Of a stretch of DNA of 64,000 bases, positions 36,590 to 48,126 are shown in pieces. Source of the stretch: Rhizophagus clarus (lineage: Eukaryota > Glomeromycota > Glomeromycetes > Glomerales > Glomeraceae); NCBI GenBank assembly GCA_015698045.1, contig BLAL01000298.1, positions 521,440 to 585,439 of the forward strand, given 5' to 3'. How positions within the stretch are numbered: position 1 is the first letter of the stretch; each line of letters opens with the position of its first letter. The notes beneath the pieces were generated by a model that worked only from the letters and a program-made list of their open reading frames with translations, made no database searches and was not told the DNA's origin. Position numbers and translations under genes: made by a program.

Positions 36590-37910
36590 ATTAATCTAAA
36601 AAAAAGAAATCTATAATGAAAGTAAAAAAATGAATCAAAGTAAAGAAATGTGTTAAAAAATAGGAATAACAATAAAGAAAAAAAGTGAAATAAAAGAAAT
36701 GGAGGGAAATGAAAAGAAGTAAGGAGAAACAAAAAAAATAAAAAGAATACAAAGGTAAAGAAAATAAAAGGAATGAAAAAGGAAATGTAAGAAAAAAGGA
36801 TAGTGTAATATAAAAAAAACAAAAAGAATAGTAGGAAAACATAAAGAAATAAAAAGAGAAAAAGGAGATATAAAGAAGCGAAAAGAAAGAAGAGGAAAAT
36901 GTAAAGGAACAAAAAGAAAGAAGAGAGAAACGTAAGGAACAAAAAGAAAGGAAGGAAATGTAAAAGAACAAAAAAAAGGAGAAAATGCAAAGGAACAAAA
37001 CAAAAAGAAAGGGAAAATGTAAAGGAATGAAGAAGAAATGTAAAGGAATAAAGGGGAAACGTAAAGGAACAAAAAGAAAGAAAAGAAATGTAAAAGAACA
37101 AAAAAAAGGAGGAAATGCAAAGGAACAAAATGAAAAGAAGGGGAAACATAAAGTAATGAAACAAAAAAGAGTGAAACATAATAGAACGAAAAAAATGGAA
37201 GGCAAAACGTAAAAAAAGAAAAATAGAAAAAACATGAAGAAATGAAAGAGAAATGTGAATATACAAAAGAATTGAAAGGGAGATAAAAAGAATGAAGAGA
37301 AGTGAAAAGAAACAAAAGGAAACAAAAGAAACAAAGTAAACTGAAAGGTGGGTGAAAAGAAAAGAATGGAGGGGAAAGTAAAAATAAATGAAAAGAATAG
37401 TAGAAAAACATAAAGAAACAGAAAGAAAAGAAGGGAAATGTAAAGGAATGAAAAGAAAGAAGAGAGAAACGTAAAGGAACAAAAAGAAAGGAAAGAAATG
37501 TAAAAGAACAAAAAAAAGAGGAAATAAAACGAAAAGGAAAAGGAACAAAATGAAAAGAAGAGGAAGTGTAAAGGGTGAAATGAAAAGAAAGGAAAATATA
37601 AAAAATAAAATGAAAAGAGAAGGAATGTAAAGAGATGAATGAAAAGGAGATGAAACGTAAAGGAATAAAGCAAAAATGAAGGCAAATGTAAAGTTATGAA
37701 ATGAAAAGGAGGGTTAAATATAATAGTTGAAAAAAAAATAGAAGGAAAAACATAAAAAAAAGAAAAAAAAGAGGAAGAATAAAAGAGAAATGTGAATATA
37801 CAAAAAGAATTGAAGGGAGACGAAAAGAATGGAAAACAAATGAAAAGAAACATAGGAGATAAAAGAACAAATGAAAAAAAAGTTAATAAATAACAAAATG
37901 TAATCGATCA
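36590..37910. repeat. 1.3-kb polypurine tract (plus strand A and G)
   Basis: The plus strand is overwhelmingly A and G, in degenerate repeats of AAGGAACAAAAAGAAAG-like units. Frames across it on the minus strand (to 420 codons) read as Phe/Leu/Ser-only sequence in all three phases, which shows they are artefacts of base composition and not genes. Purine tracts this long can adopt triplex (H-DNA) structures. Confidence 0.9.
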
Positions 37911-37959
37911 TAAAAAAAATAAAATGAAATAAAAAAACATACTTGTAAAGAAGCCCAAT

Positions 37960-38345
37960 TACTAGAAACGTTCGATTGGAATCTGCAAAAAAAAGATGGA
38001 TTCGTTAGTAAAAATGTTTCCTAAAAAAAAGAAAAATAAAGTTTCAAAAATTTGAAACTTACATTCATTACGTCTATCATTCAAGAATTGAAGACCAGAA
38101 GTTACAAAAAAAAAGACAGAAATGTTAGTAAAAATGTCTCCTAAAAAAAATAAAGAAAAAAAAATTTCAAAATTTCAAAACTTACATTCATTATACCCAC
38201 AACTATCATCCAAGAATCGAAGACTGAAAGCTACAAAAAAAAAGATGAAAATGTTAGTAAATGTTTCCTAAAAAAAAGAAAAAATAAAGTTTCAAAAATT
38301 TCAAAACTTACATTAATTACGCCCATCGTCTAAGGAGAAAAAAAG
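37960..38345 (-). repeat. Three tandem ~120-bp units that look like mini-exons with splice sites
   Basis: Read on the minus strand, each unit has TTTTTTTAG or TTTGTAG (3' splice-like), a 40-50 base block and then AATGTAAGTTT (5' splice-like). The blocks share ATTCTTGGATGATAG-like cores. Unit starts recur near 38010, 38128 and 38250. This could be a duplicated exon-intron module of a captured gene, or a minisatellite that happens to contain splice motifs. Confidence 0.5.
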
Positions 38346-39214
38346 GGATATTGGTACATTTCTAAAACCATTAATAATAAAATCTATTGTCAATTCGCCT
38401 TTCCAAAATCTTCAAGGCTGCATTCTACAAAAATGGTAAAAGAAAGAAACATTAGAATAATTCTTTAACACGAAACTCGCCATTTTTACAATAAAGCTAA
38501 AAAATTTTTTTTTAAATTAAATAAAGTTAAAAAAAAATTCATTTTTTAGATTAAATAAAAAAAAATACAGCTTCTTTGGATGATGGTATTTCAGTGGTGT
38601 GTACCAACTTTTTGTTTGTTTATTTTTTTATTTAAAGAAATACATTCTAACAGTTGCTTTTTTTTATTTGTAAATGAGCAGAAGAAAAAAAATGAAATGT
38701 AATAAGCAATAATAAAAAAAATTATCAATAAATCAATAAACAAATGATGTAATTATATAGTCAGCCAATTAAAGACAATCATTTTTGATTGAAAAATTGG
38801 CAGAGCTATATAAAAATTGGCAGTATTATATAAAAATCAGATAAAAATTGGCAGAATTATAAATCGGCAGAATTATATAAAAATTGGCAAGAGCATATTA
38901 AAATAAAGCAAATTCCAATTTTTTTTCATTCGACTTGTGTTCAGTGTGTATTTTTACTAAAGATGCATTATTGTGAATACGAAACATATGATTAATTTTT
39001 GAAATCATTTTTATCAGATCTCCAAAAGTAAAATCATTGCAAAGTTATTGATTTAATTCAAAAAAATGTTTACATGATTCTGATCCATGTATCCATGTAT
39101 ATAACGAAAATGATGGATAATAATCTCAATATGCCAATATTAGTAAAATCTTAAAAAATATAAATTTTATTATAATATATACTTAATAAATATATAAATC
39201 TATAAAAAGAGCAG

Positions 39215-39570
39215 AAATAATTCATAATTCTAAAGATCAATTATTTAAATTGCTTATCTCATTTATACAGGATAATGTTAATATTGATCACAATAATATT
39301 TTCATTAAAATAAATAATCTTGATTGTTGGAATTCCTCAAATATTAGAATATTATGCTTAGTCAAAGGAATCATATCTAAAAGTTTTAGTGAATTTTTAA
39401 AAGAATTAAACATCGTAATATTCATCAAGTTAAATTAGAATAATCATATAGTATAGATTCTTAGAAGAAAAAATTAAAATTTGTGGGAATTAAAGATAAT
39501 AATAGGATTAAAGGTCTGAATAGTATATTTAGTAAGTATAAGGTATGGATAGACAGGTATTTGAATATGG
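39215..39570 (+). pseudogene. Coding-like relic, possibly of a retroelement
   Basis: Two open stretches with protein-like composition: 39250-39438, containing LDCWNSSNIRIL and FLKELNIV, and after a frame change 39480-39560, containing GIKDNNRIKGLNSIF and WIDRY. I have a weak memory of similar text in Rhizophagus non-LTR element products, but no diagnostic reverse transcriptase or endonuclease motif is visible. Stops and shifts show it is dead. Confidence 0.3.
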
Positions 39571-39814
39571 GTGTCATTGGTCAAATTTTTAAGTTTTTCG
39601 TGACTTATATCACCATTGACTCATAGTGATTAGTCAGCTGTATTCCTTTAGAAGCAGTAGCATAGATAATATAGTTAATAGAGAAATATTTTATTGATAG
39701 TCTATATTTATATAGATTTTAATATATTTCTTAATATTTGTATTATCAAGCATGACCTACCATGTTGATAATAAATAAATAAAAAATAAATAAATCTACA
39801 AATAAAACTTACTA

Positions 39815-42800
39815 ACTAATGACTCTGCTAAATTGATAAATATTTTGAATGTTTGAAGTACAAGAAAGTTTTTTCTTATATCAATAATATTTAGATGATC
39901 TTTTTGAATTTGCTCAATATGATTTTTTCACATATAAAGAAAAAGGTAAGCTGACACAGCCATTTGGCATCTTTTTTTATATAAAATAATATGACTTTTA
40001 TATACATTAATCAATTCACCTAAGAAATTAAAATTTTATATTTATATATCATATTAACTTAATAATTATAAATAAATAAATAATCAATCAATTAACTATT
40101 CACTAATTATAAAAAGATAGATAAATAAACCATGTTTATTAGGATCTTGCAAGATATCTTGATCATACACTTGTTCTAAAAATGCTAAACAAAAAATTTG
40201 ATAGGTCATGCCATCATCCTATTGATCAGCATTTTCAACATCACACATATAAAGTATGCTATTAGACATCTTACTAAGTGTAAGTATTTGGACATATCTT
40301 GCTGTTCCAGTTCCTAAAATAAGTAATCTAGCACCAGAAAATAATACATTTCTTTCACTCTTTTTCTTATGTTTAGCATCTTGGATACAAATTATCAGGC
40401 CAATTCCAGGAAAAACTAGGCATTTAAACTTTATATTATACAGTTTATCTTCAAAAATAATATTTTTGATGGTTGGTATATTCATTAACATTGATTGTAT
40501 ATTGAATTTATTTGCTATTCCATCTGAACCAAATGATACAATATTAATTTTTAATTGCACTGCATATTGTAAAACTTTTTGATGATAAGCCAAAATATCA
40601 GCAGTTTTTTTTTTATTGTTATTTGGAATCAAGCCAATAACTATTAGTAGAATTTTGGGTAAAGGGATGTAAAAAAAAAAATTTAAATATTAATATATTG
40701 AATTTTAAAATGTAATAATTAATGAATTGCATTATTAAATAAATACCTGAAGTAAATAAATTCAAACTTGTTTTACTATAGCATTTTCAACCTTTATTTT
40801 ATTAATAATTGTAATAATTTTTTCATAATTTGAAACTTTTGTTTCAAAAACTAGTAAGATTGATCCAATAACATAACCTAAAGTTGCTGAATCAGTGTGT
40901 AAAATTTCAACCAAAAGTCATGTGCACAAGTTGATAGATTTATTACTAAATTAAGAAAATCATAACAAATCCTTATGTAAAGTTACTTTTTTTATATGTA
41001 ATTTATCTATTTATAGTAATAATTTGTGCACATTTTTATGCTGTATAACTGTACACAATCAAAAACTAATGTGCACATATGCACATTGTGTACATAGATT
41101 TTACACGCTATGCTGAATAACTAAGACTCTCTTTTAATTTTGTATTGTTTGTCATGGCAGCAACAGGTCTATTATAATTTAATGAAACAGCAAATTTTTT
41201 AAATCACAATATATTTTCATAACAAATATTTGTATTACTAATTGATTTATCTGATTGTGCATAATGTAATCTAAAAAGATATAAAATCAGTTAGATGTAT
41301 AATCATTAAATATATAATTAAATATTGATATGTAATAAAATATTTACCTAATATTGCGAAGCATTTGTCCAGCTAAATTTTGTTTAAATATTTCATACTC
41401 CTTGTCCCAAATGATGCTAAAATAGTTGTAAAATTCGCAAAATTCTCTAAATATTTTAAATTTTGATTCACTTTATTTCTCTTTTCACGACCTGCTATTT
41501 CTACCATTATTTTACATAATCCTTCAAAAACTTTTTTGTTCTTAAATATTCCTTGATGACCTTTTTTCTGCTAATTTTGCCCAAAATGAAAAGTCTTGTG
41601 TCAAATCTATTGAATAATAAAGCTCATTGAGATTAGAATTTTTCAAATATTTAAAGACAAAATTTTTTTTAACTAAATATTTTGGTATAAATTTTTGGTT
41701 CTCTATTTTTGGAATTAGTTATGTAGTAACATTCTAATTTAATAAAATATACAATTAATATATAAAATTTTTAATATATTTTAAAATTATAATTACCTTT
41801 AAATTTTTATTACTATTTAATTCCACGCATTTATTATAAACATTTTCTTTATTTACTGTTAAAATTTCACATTCCATACTTCGAATACAACCAGTACTAA
41901 AATTATTACACCATTTTGCTTTTGTAGCTAATTCATTTTCTAGTTGTACTGCTTCTTTACTTATTAACCTTTTCTAATTAAAGGTTTTTTCAAATTTTCT
42001 TAAAAATAACTTTTTTTCCAATATTTCAATACATGATACTCCACCATAATAAATAATTCTGCCAATTCTTTGCAAATACTTTATATCTTTCTCTTCTCTT
42101 AATCCAACACAAAAATTTTCTAATTTTGTAATAATTGTAAACTAATTTGTAAGTGGACGTACTCCTTTTGTCAATAAACATTAAATAACGATCAGTTTTA
42201 TTATGTATTTCTAAATTTTGAGGGTTATAAGTTTGATGTAATTTAATAATCTTTCCACGAGTGATAACTTTATTAACTATTAGATGTTTTTGTAAGTTTT
42301 TATTTTAAATAGAATTAAAAATTTAATTAATTAATAAATAAAAAATATTGTTTAAATAAAATAAAAAAAACTACCTTGATTTGATCTAATTTGATTATTT
42401 GTTTTTTCTTAATGCTTTTTTTATTTAATGTATCAGGTGGTATTAATGATAATACATTATCATCATCTGATAATACATTATCCTCCTCCTTTTCTAATAA
42501 TTAATACATTATAATTATCAAATAAATTGTCTCCACACTTTTCTGTATCATCTTTATTGTTAAATTGTGAATCATGTTTTTTAACATTTAATTTGCATTC
42601 AAATTCTTTCTTTTTAGGTTCCATAGAAAGAATTGATAAATTTGATTTAAAAATTGAAACAAAATAATCTGTTTGTGACAAAGGATTATTAATATTCTAT
42701 TTTCCATAATATACTCATCATAAACTTTTATTCGTAGTTCGATTAATTTGTAATATAAGGTACTAATCAATTGGAAAATAATTGGTGAATATATTGATAT

Positions 42801-43365
42801 AATTGGCCTTTGAATTATCAATGCTAATCCATAAATTCTGATGATTGAACAAACTAATATGATTTAAACATATAGGCAATTTCACTAATATATTCTTTTT
42901 CTTTATTATATATAACTAGTGTGTTTGAATTATTTTTAACCAAATTCAAAGCTGTATTAAAATAATAATAATCTTATTTAAAAAATTTTTGACTAATGTA
43001 GAAATCTGCATGTTTCATTAATTCTATAATCATAGCCAATCTAAATTGTAATGCAGATGTTTGATTCCCAGTAAAAATCAAAGAGAAAAAATTTAATAAA
43101 TAAATTCCATCAGAAAAAACTATTGCAGGAATTAAGTATGGATACTGAATGTGAAGAATTTTTTTAGTAATAGTATCAATTCTAGCTAACAGAGAAAGGA
43201 TTTCAAAAGAAATATTAATAGTAATAGATAAGATATTAGATATATCAATAGTTGAAGTATAATTTTAAATAGTATAAATATTGGAAAAAGAGTTTATGGA
43301 AAGAAATTTGTTGATATTAAAAAGTTGTTCATAAAGACTTTTATTATCCATTTTTATAGCGTAAT
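39815..43365 (-). pseudogene. Decayed copy of a multi-copy, TE-like Rhizophagus protein family
   Basis: Protein-like text runs along the minus strand across several exons with GT-AG junctions. Order: LLARIDTITKKI and GNQTSALQFRLAM (43200-43000); GRIIYYGGVSCIEILEK (about 42060); KGHQGIFKNKKVFEGLCKIM (about 41560); NYNRPVAAMTNN (about 41170); DSATLGYVIGSILL (about 40870); then 40632-40219 with FGSDGIANKFNIQ, IQDAKHKKKSERN and SGARLLILG; and an exon with ELINVYKSH near 40010. The GSDG plus QD-KH--K--RN pattern recalls large DNA-transposon or THAP9-like proteins, but the function is unproven. Stops and frameshifts are numerous; at least two TGA stops (near 40763 and 41206) sit where Trp would fit. 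A MITE splits it at 40893-41110. Confidence 0.65.
40893..41110. mobile_element. hAT-type MITE, 218 bp, inserted in the decayed family member
   Basis: Ends CAGTGTGTAAAATTTC at 40893 and GATTTTACACGCTA at 41110 are inverted copies. The 8-bp duplication TGCTGAAT is exact (40885-40892 and 41111-41118). Removing the element and one duplication rejoins the protein-coding text on either side (YSA to ATLGY) in frame. Internal sequence is rich in TGTGCAC/GTGCACA motifs. Confidence 0.9.
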
Positions 43366-44295
43366 AGTAATTAAAATAAGCACATGTGATGTTTTAATCT
43401 TTAAATGATAAAAAAAAAGAAACAATGCTTATTTTCAAATTAAAATGCGCATTATAGTTAATTTAATATATGCGTTTTACTTATGTTTTTAATACAATTA
43501 AAGTAATATCCTGTATGAGATTACCTGCGAATTATCATATACACTTTTATAATAAAACTTATATATGACTTTAAATTTTTATTTGAAATTTTATACTTTT
43601 TTTACTATAATCTATTTCTGCAATATACTATTTTTGTTATAACATTTTCTCAAAATATACATTTTTTTTATATAATCTTCTCTTTAAAAATACGTAATTT
43701 TATACTTATTTTGCATATAACCTCTATTATAATTATCTAGGATCCTATCTATATACTATAAAAAAATAAAACAAATAAAAAATAAAACTAATTATCGCTA
43801 TTTTCAAAAAGGTTGAATCTGCACTATGTCAATCAATTATAATAAATACAGAAAACCTGTGATTTTTGCAAATCAGATTGATGTATCACTAGTATATTAC
43901 TTATTAACACAAATTTTTTTGTTATACTGAGAAGACAGAGTCATGCCACGTGTTTTTAGTAGTTTTTAGAAAGCTTTGCTCTACTTTTCTTAAGAGATTA
44001 CTAGTGATTATTCCTTCAATTATATATGATTACAAACGATTACAAATGATTACAAATGATTACCAAACGTTTTCACATTACATGTTACAATTATTATACT
44101 TGTAAAGCTTGTTTAAATAAAGTTTTGGGATATATCTTGGTAAAAAGACTTATATATATATATTTTTTAACGTTTACTTTGGTTACTTCCTCTCTTTTCG
44201 TTAACAGTAGGTATTATAATAGTTTTATCTTACGTTTTGTAGTTATTGCAACTATTGACTCATTTTATTCCATTTATTTTCAAACAAAAAACAAT
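43366..44295. other. AT-rich spacer
   Basis: No gene seen. Around 43740 there is TAGGATCCTATCTATATAC, similar to the end motif of the 14.3-kb element family, and at 44020-44070 short direct repeats of GATTACAAATGATTACAAA. Confidence 0.35.
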
Positions 44296-45415
44296 ATGCC
44301 TAAAGAATTAAGCAAAGATTTATAGTAGAGAGTTGTATATCTATATGCTGATGGTTGCTCAATCATAGATATTGCTAATACATTATATATGAGCAAGTTC
44401 TCTGTAAATAGAATAATAAATATGTATGAAAAATGGGTCTGCGTAACTAATCCTTTTAAAGGAGTTTTTGGTAGAAAAAAGCTCTTTAATAGAAATAACA
44501 TGTACATTCTTCGAAGTCTTATAAAAGATAAAGTTAACTGGTATCTAGATAAGTTAACTCATGAAATGGAGAATCTTACAGGCAAAAGAGCTTCTATCTC
44601 AACACTTTAGAGATCACTCCGCTATCTAGGAATCACTTGAAAAAAGGTATTGAAAAATTAATTTTACAAATAGCAATTATGAATTTAATGTTCTAATTAC
44701 ATTTTCTTTTTTATAAAAGCTTCAGAAAAAAGCTTATGAAAGAAGCGAAATCATACGTGCTCATTATCTAGGTATTATTGGCGAAAGTTATATTCAAAAT
44801 CAATTAATCTTTATTAACAAGAGCGCTAAGAATGAAAGAAGTCTATTGAGATTTTATGGGTATTCTTCTCAGAATATACGAGCATGCAAAAAAATGGTAT
44901 TTGTACAAGGAAAAAGATATACAATTCTACCTGCTCTAATTCTGGATGGATTTATTGCCGTTGATATCTTTAAAGGAGCCTGCGATAAGAAAAGATTCAT
45001 TGATTTTATACTCGATTAAATAGTATGTAAATATTGTAATTTTATTATTTTACAATTTATAAATAATAACATAAGACTTATTTCAATATAGGTACCTATT
45101 ATGAATCCTTACCCTGGTAGTAATAGTGTTATCGTGATGGATAATGCTAGAATTCACCATGACGCCAATCTTATTTCAATATTGAAAGGATTAAGATATT
45201 GTGTAATTTTTCTTCCTCCTTATTCCCCAGATTATAATCCTATAGAGACTGCATTTTCAGTAATTAAATCATGGATTAAATGTAATTGTGATTTTATGGA
45301 AGCCTGTAATGATCTGATATATTCTTTATTAGTTGCGTGTGGCCAAATCACTCCTCAAATGGTGCAATCTTTTTTTAAATTATCCATCAATCTATATATA
45401 AAAATATTTTATTGA
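44296..45415 (+). pseudogene. Tc1/mariner-like (DDE_3) transposase, inactivated
   Basis: Starts MPKELSKDL at 44296 with an N-terminal helix-turn-helix (GCSIIDIANTLYMSKFSVNRI). A spliced middle section (about 44720-45018) contains KNERSLLRFYGYSSQ and GKRYTILPALILDGFIAVDI. A final exon (about 45094-45412) contains VIVMDNARIHHD and LPPYSPDYNPIETAFSVIKSW, the second Asp and the Glu of the DDE triad. The usual first-Asp motif (FIDESA in relatives) reads FINKSA here, so the first catalytic Asp is Asn. TAG or TGA stops occur at 44323, 44326, 44608 and 44638, and a TAA at about 45017. No clear terminal repeats were located. Confidence 0.85.
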
Positions 45416-45469
45416 AAATAATAAATAAAATAAAATATATTACTATTGGTATAGTACAAATGGGTTACA

Positions 45470-45575
45470 GGTAAGTCGTGGGTAAGTCATGAGTAAGTCG
45501 CGGGTAGGTCACGTATAAAATTATTTAAATTAATAAATTAGTTGCAGTTAGATCGCGGGTATGCCTGTAATAAGT
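45470..45575. repeat. Short direct repeats, about 11 bp
   Basis: GGTAAGTCGTG, GGTAAGTCATG, AGTAAGTCGCG and GGTAGGTCACG follow one another from 45470, with a further diverged GTTAGATCGCG at 45547. It lies just downstream of the dead Tc1-like gene and may belong to that element's end. Confidence 0.6.
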
Positions 45576-45776
45576 TTTATGGTAATACGAGTTACAATTC
45601 TTAAAATTTACCCTACTCTTTAACTAAAATCAGAATGGTATTATATAAATATAATTACATCATTAGATAAGAACTTAGTTATCCTTTTTTTTCATATCGT
45701 CTTATGCCATTATGAATTAAAAATTATTTAATAGTAAATTCGAAGGTTGGTGAAAAAAATATCTTGAACTTTCAAA

Positions 45777-46337
45777 ATGTAGACTGATGAAATGGTTCAA
45801 TTTATGATTAAGGAAAGGAAAGACAACAATGATTATTATCATACACTAGTTAAAGGCGGAAAAAAGATGTTTTGGGAAGATGTCGTGATGAAAGTTAATT
45901 TAAAATATAAATCAAGATTTATAGGAAGTCAAGTTAAAGAAAAGTTTCAAGGAATTATAAGAGATTGTCGTATAAGTAAAACATTCAATAATATTTCTTA
46001 GTTATTTCCTTTGAACTAATTTTATATAATTTTTATCAGTTAATAAAAATGTATATTGATGGAGATAGCAAAGGGAAGAAAACTAGAAACAGAGAATTAT
46101 ATTATGAACAATTTGAAGACTTTTTTTGGAAAAAAAAGGTAAATTTCATCACTTATTATTTTGAACATTATACAAAATAGAAATGTAATATCTAATTTTT
46201 TTAACAATACCTAAATAGAATTAAAATACGATATCAAACATCATAAAAATGTAGAAAAACATAGGAAAATTGTGACGTTATCTGAAGAAAGAAACTTAGA
46301 AGAGGAGGATTTAGAAGGGAGAGGTGTAAAATATTGA
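45777..46337 (+). pseudogene. Myb/SANT-like DNA-binding domain protein, decayed
   Basis: ATG at 45777 is followed directly by TAG where the family has Trp (M-stop-TDEMVQFMIKER). Then come FWEDVVMKVNLKYKSRF and GSQVKEKFQGIIRDC, the trihelix-like Myb/SANT pattern common in multi-copy Rhizophagus genes and in element-encoded proteins. A second exon (about 46038-46137) carries YYEQFEDFFWKKK and a third (about 46219-46337) the charged tail. Exon phases do not join cleanly and a poly-A stretch sits at the second boundary. By family it would bind DNA; this copy is most likely dead. Confidence 0.6.
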
Positions 46338-46431
46338 AAATTTTATTATAATCAATAATTAAGTCAATTGTTTTATTGCTCAAATATGCTGTAATTTCTA
46401 TTATATTTTATATCAAATACAAAATAATAAA

Positions 46432-48126
46432 TCAATATCTTTGAGTCACTTGTCTTATATTTTTCTGCCATCCTATTTTATTAACTCCCAGCTTTACCAT
46501 TTCTTCATCAGTTAAGTCTTTTATGGCGTTCACTGTAATTTTTTCTTGTAAAAAGACACCTTCAAATTTAGAATACACATTATTAGAATATTTTTGATCA
46601 AGAATATGAAGAAATTCGGAAATGAAAGGTAATTCATGTATGCCAGGTGATAATAGTGGTAGTTGGATAAGTGTATTTGAAAGTGTATTCGAATAAAAAT
46701 AAGGATAATGAAATGGTATTTGAATAACGATTGGATTAGAAGGTGCAGCAGATGGTGTCGATGTTGTTGTAGTGGAATTTTGTATGCCATTATTATTTTT
46801 ATCTACTAATGCTCCTAACATCGTACTGAATGTGGGATAAGTGTGAGGGACATCATAGGTAGCATTCTTGTTAATCTGTTTATATAAAATTATTTGTAGT
46901 TAAAAATAATAGAATCAGTTTTTATTTGAATAAATAAAATTATTTACTATCTCACACGCTTAGAGCTGTAATCTAACTGGATTTAGTTGTAAGTGACAAT
47001 TTTCTTGCATAAAACATGATGTTTTGTGCAATTCACATTTGTATTTCTCACATAAATCCACTATAGTTTTAGCTCTTGTTTTTTTTTCATTAGTTAAATC
47101 ATCTTCTTTTATAGCACGACTTTTCTTTTTTTCTTATTAAATACGTCTTCTTCTGAAGTACTATTTTCTTGTATAAAATGACTTTTCTTTTTTTTCTTAT
47201 TAGATACATCTTCTTCTGAAGCGCTACTTTCATTAGAATCCTGAAATTATTATATTTTTAAAAGTTAGAAATATAAAAATGAATAAAATACTATAAATGA
47301 TCTTTACTTTCGAACGTTTTGGATCATCAATTACAATTATTATTGACATTTTTTTATTTGCAGAAGTAACTCTTTTATAATCTTTAACAAACTTATTGAA
47401 GTCTAATTTATCTTCCAAGGTATTAGGTAGTCCATGTGCATTAATTGCCTTATATGACATTTTATAATCTCCTGACTTGAGTTTTTTATTGTTGAGCATT
47501 TTTCTGACTGCATCATTGATTCTTTCTACAACATTTATATATTCAACAGGCTTGATAGTTATAGCTTTAGATGTAGAAGTTTTTTTACCTTCTTTTTCAA
47601 TGACTATTTGTAGCTTTATTTCATCAATGTCATATTCCTCAGCTTCAGATATCTTAGAAGCATTTTGTTCACTTTTAATATCAATACAATTATCACTCAT
47701 TTTAGTAACAGAAATGGTTGAAACTTTATTAATTGATTTATTGTTGTTAAATTCTTTCTTTACAATAGAACTATCTTTTCTCTTTGCAATAGATTTATCT
47801 TCTTTTTTAATCGATTTGTCTGAAGTCTTTTTTCTTTAAAATCTGCTGTGACAAGTCAAACACAATGTAACTGAAAATGCTTTTTTAAAATTACTGTTAT
47901 ATTCATACTTCTTGTTGGCAGAAAAAAGTAGTTGATTCGCTGCTTTTAGTTCTTCACTATTTGGATTAAAGACGTGTGAATAGATTTGCTCTTTACGTCC
48001 TGGTTTACTTACACGCACTGGTCTGGCACTTTTATCACACTCACAAGACTTACAGAACTCAGAATTAAAGTAAATTAAATACTTTTGGCAAAGATAACAA
48101 GTGCCAGAAAGGTATTTTTGCATCAT
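46432..48126 (-). pseudogene. Zinc-binding, SAM-like multi-copy Rhizophagus protein; one stop and one frameshift
   Basis: Exon 1 is 48126-47308, exon 2 47240-46948 and exon 3 46875-46432. Exon 1 starts MMQKYLSGTCYLCQKYL with further Cys pairs (CKSCECDKSARP, LCLTCHS), then a Lys/Ser-rich linker, an acidic stretch and a ~100-residue domain (EYINVVERINDAVRKML to KKMSIIIVIDD). Exon 2 codes for ESSASEEDVSNKKK and a Cys/His-containing segment. Exon 3 has a Thr/Pro-rich linker and a C-terminal SAM-like helix bundle (ITVNAIKDLTDEEMVKLGV, IGWQKNI). It is interrupted by TAA at 47836-47838, by a net one-base shift in the poly-A-rich part of exon 2, and by TAA near 46960 where Trp is likely. The length is otherwise complete. 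Function unknown; I recall the architecture as recurrent in Rhizophagus. Confidence 0.65.

Larger units (their letters stand above)
36168..38939. mobile_element. Non-autonomous relative of the large Plavaka-like transposon, 2772 bp
   Basis: Left end CACAGGTCGAATAAAAAAAA at 36168; right end is the complement of CACAAGTCGAATGAAAAAAA at 38939. These match the ends of the 9.8-kb element at 54214-63996, and the subterminal DNA matches as well (GGCAGTCTGATTTTT here, GGCAGTCCGATTTTT there; repeated AAATTGGCA here against AAATCGGCA there). The inside is non-coding: a polypurine tract and exon-like tandem repeats. Flanks show at best a 2-base TT duplication. It could be moved by the transposase of the larger element. 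Confidence 0.75.

Noticed and set aside
36580-37853. Phe/Leu/Ser-only minus-strand frames of 250-420 codons
   Set aside because: All three phases are open at once because the plus strand is purine-only; composition, not coding, explains them.
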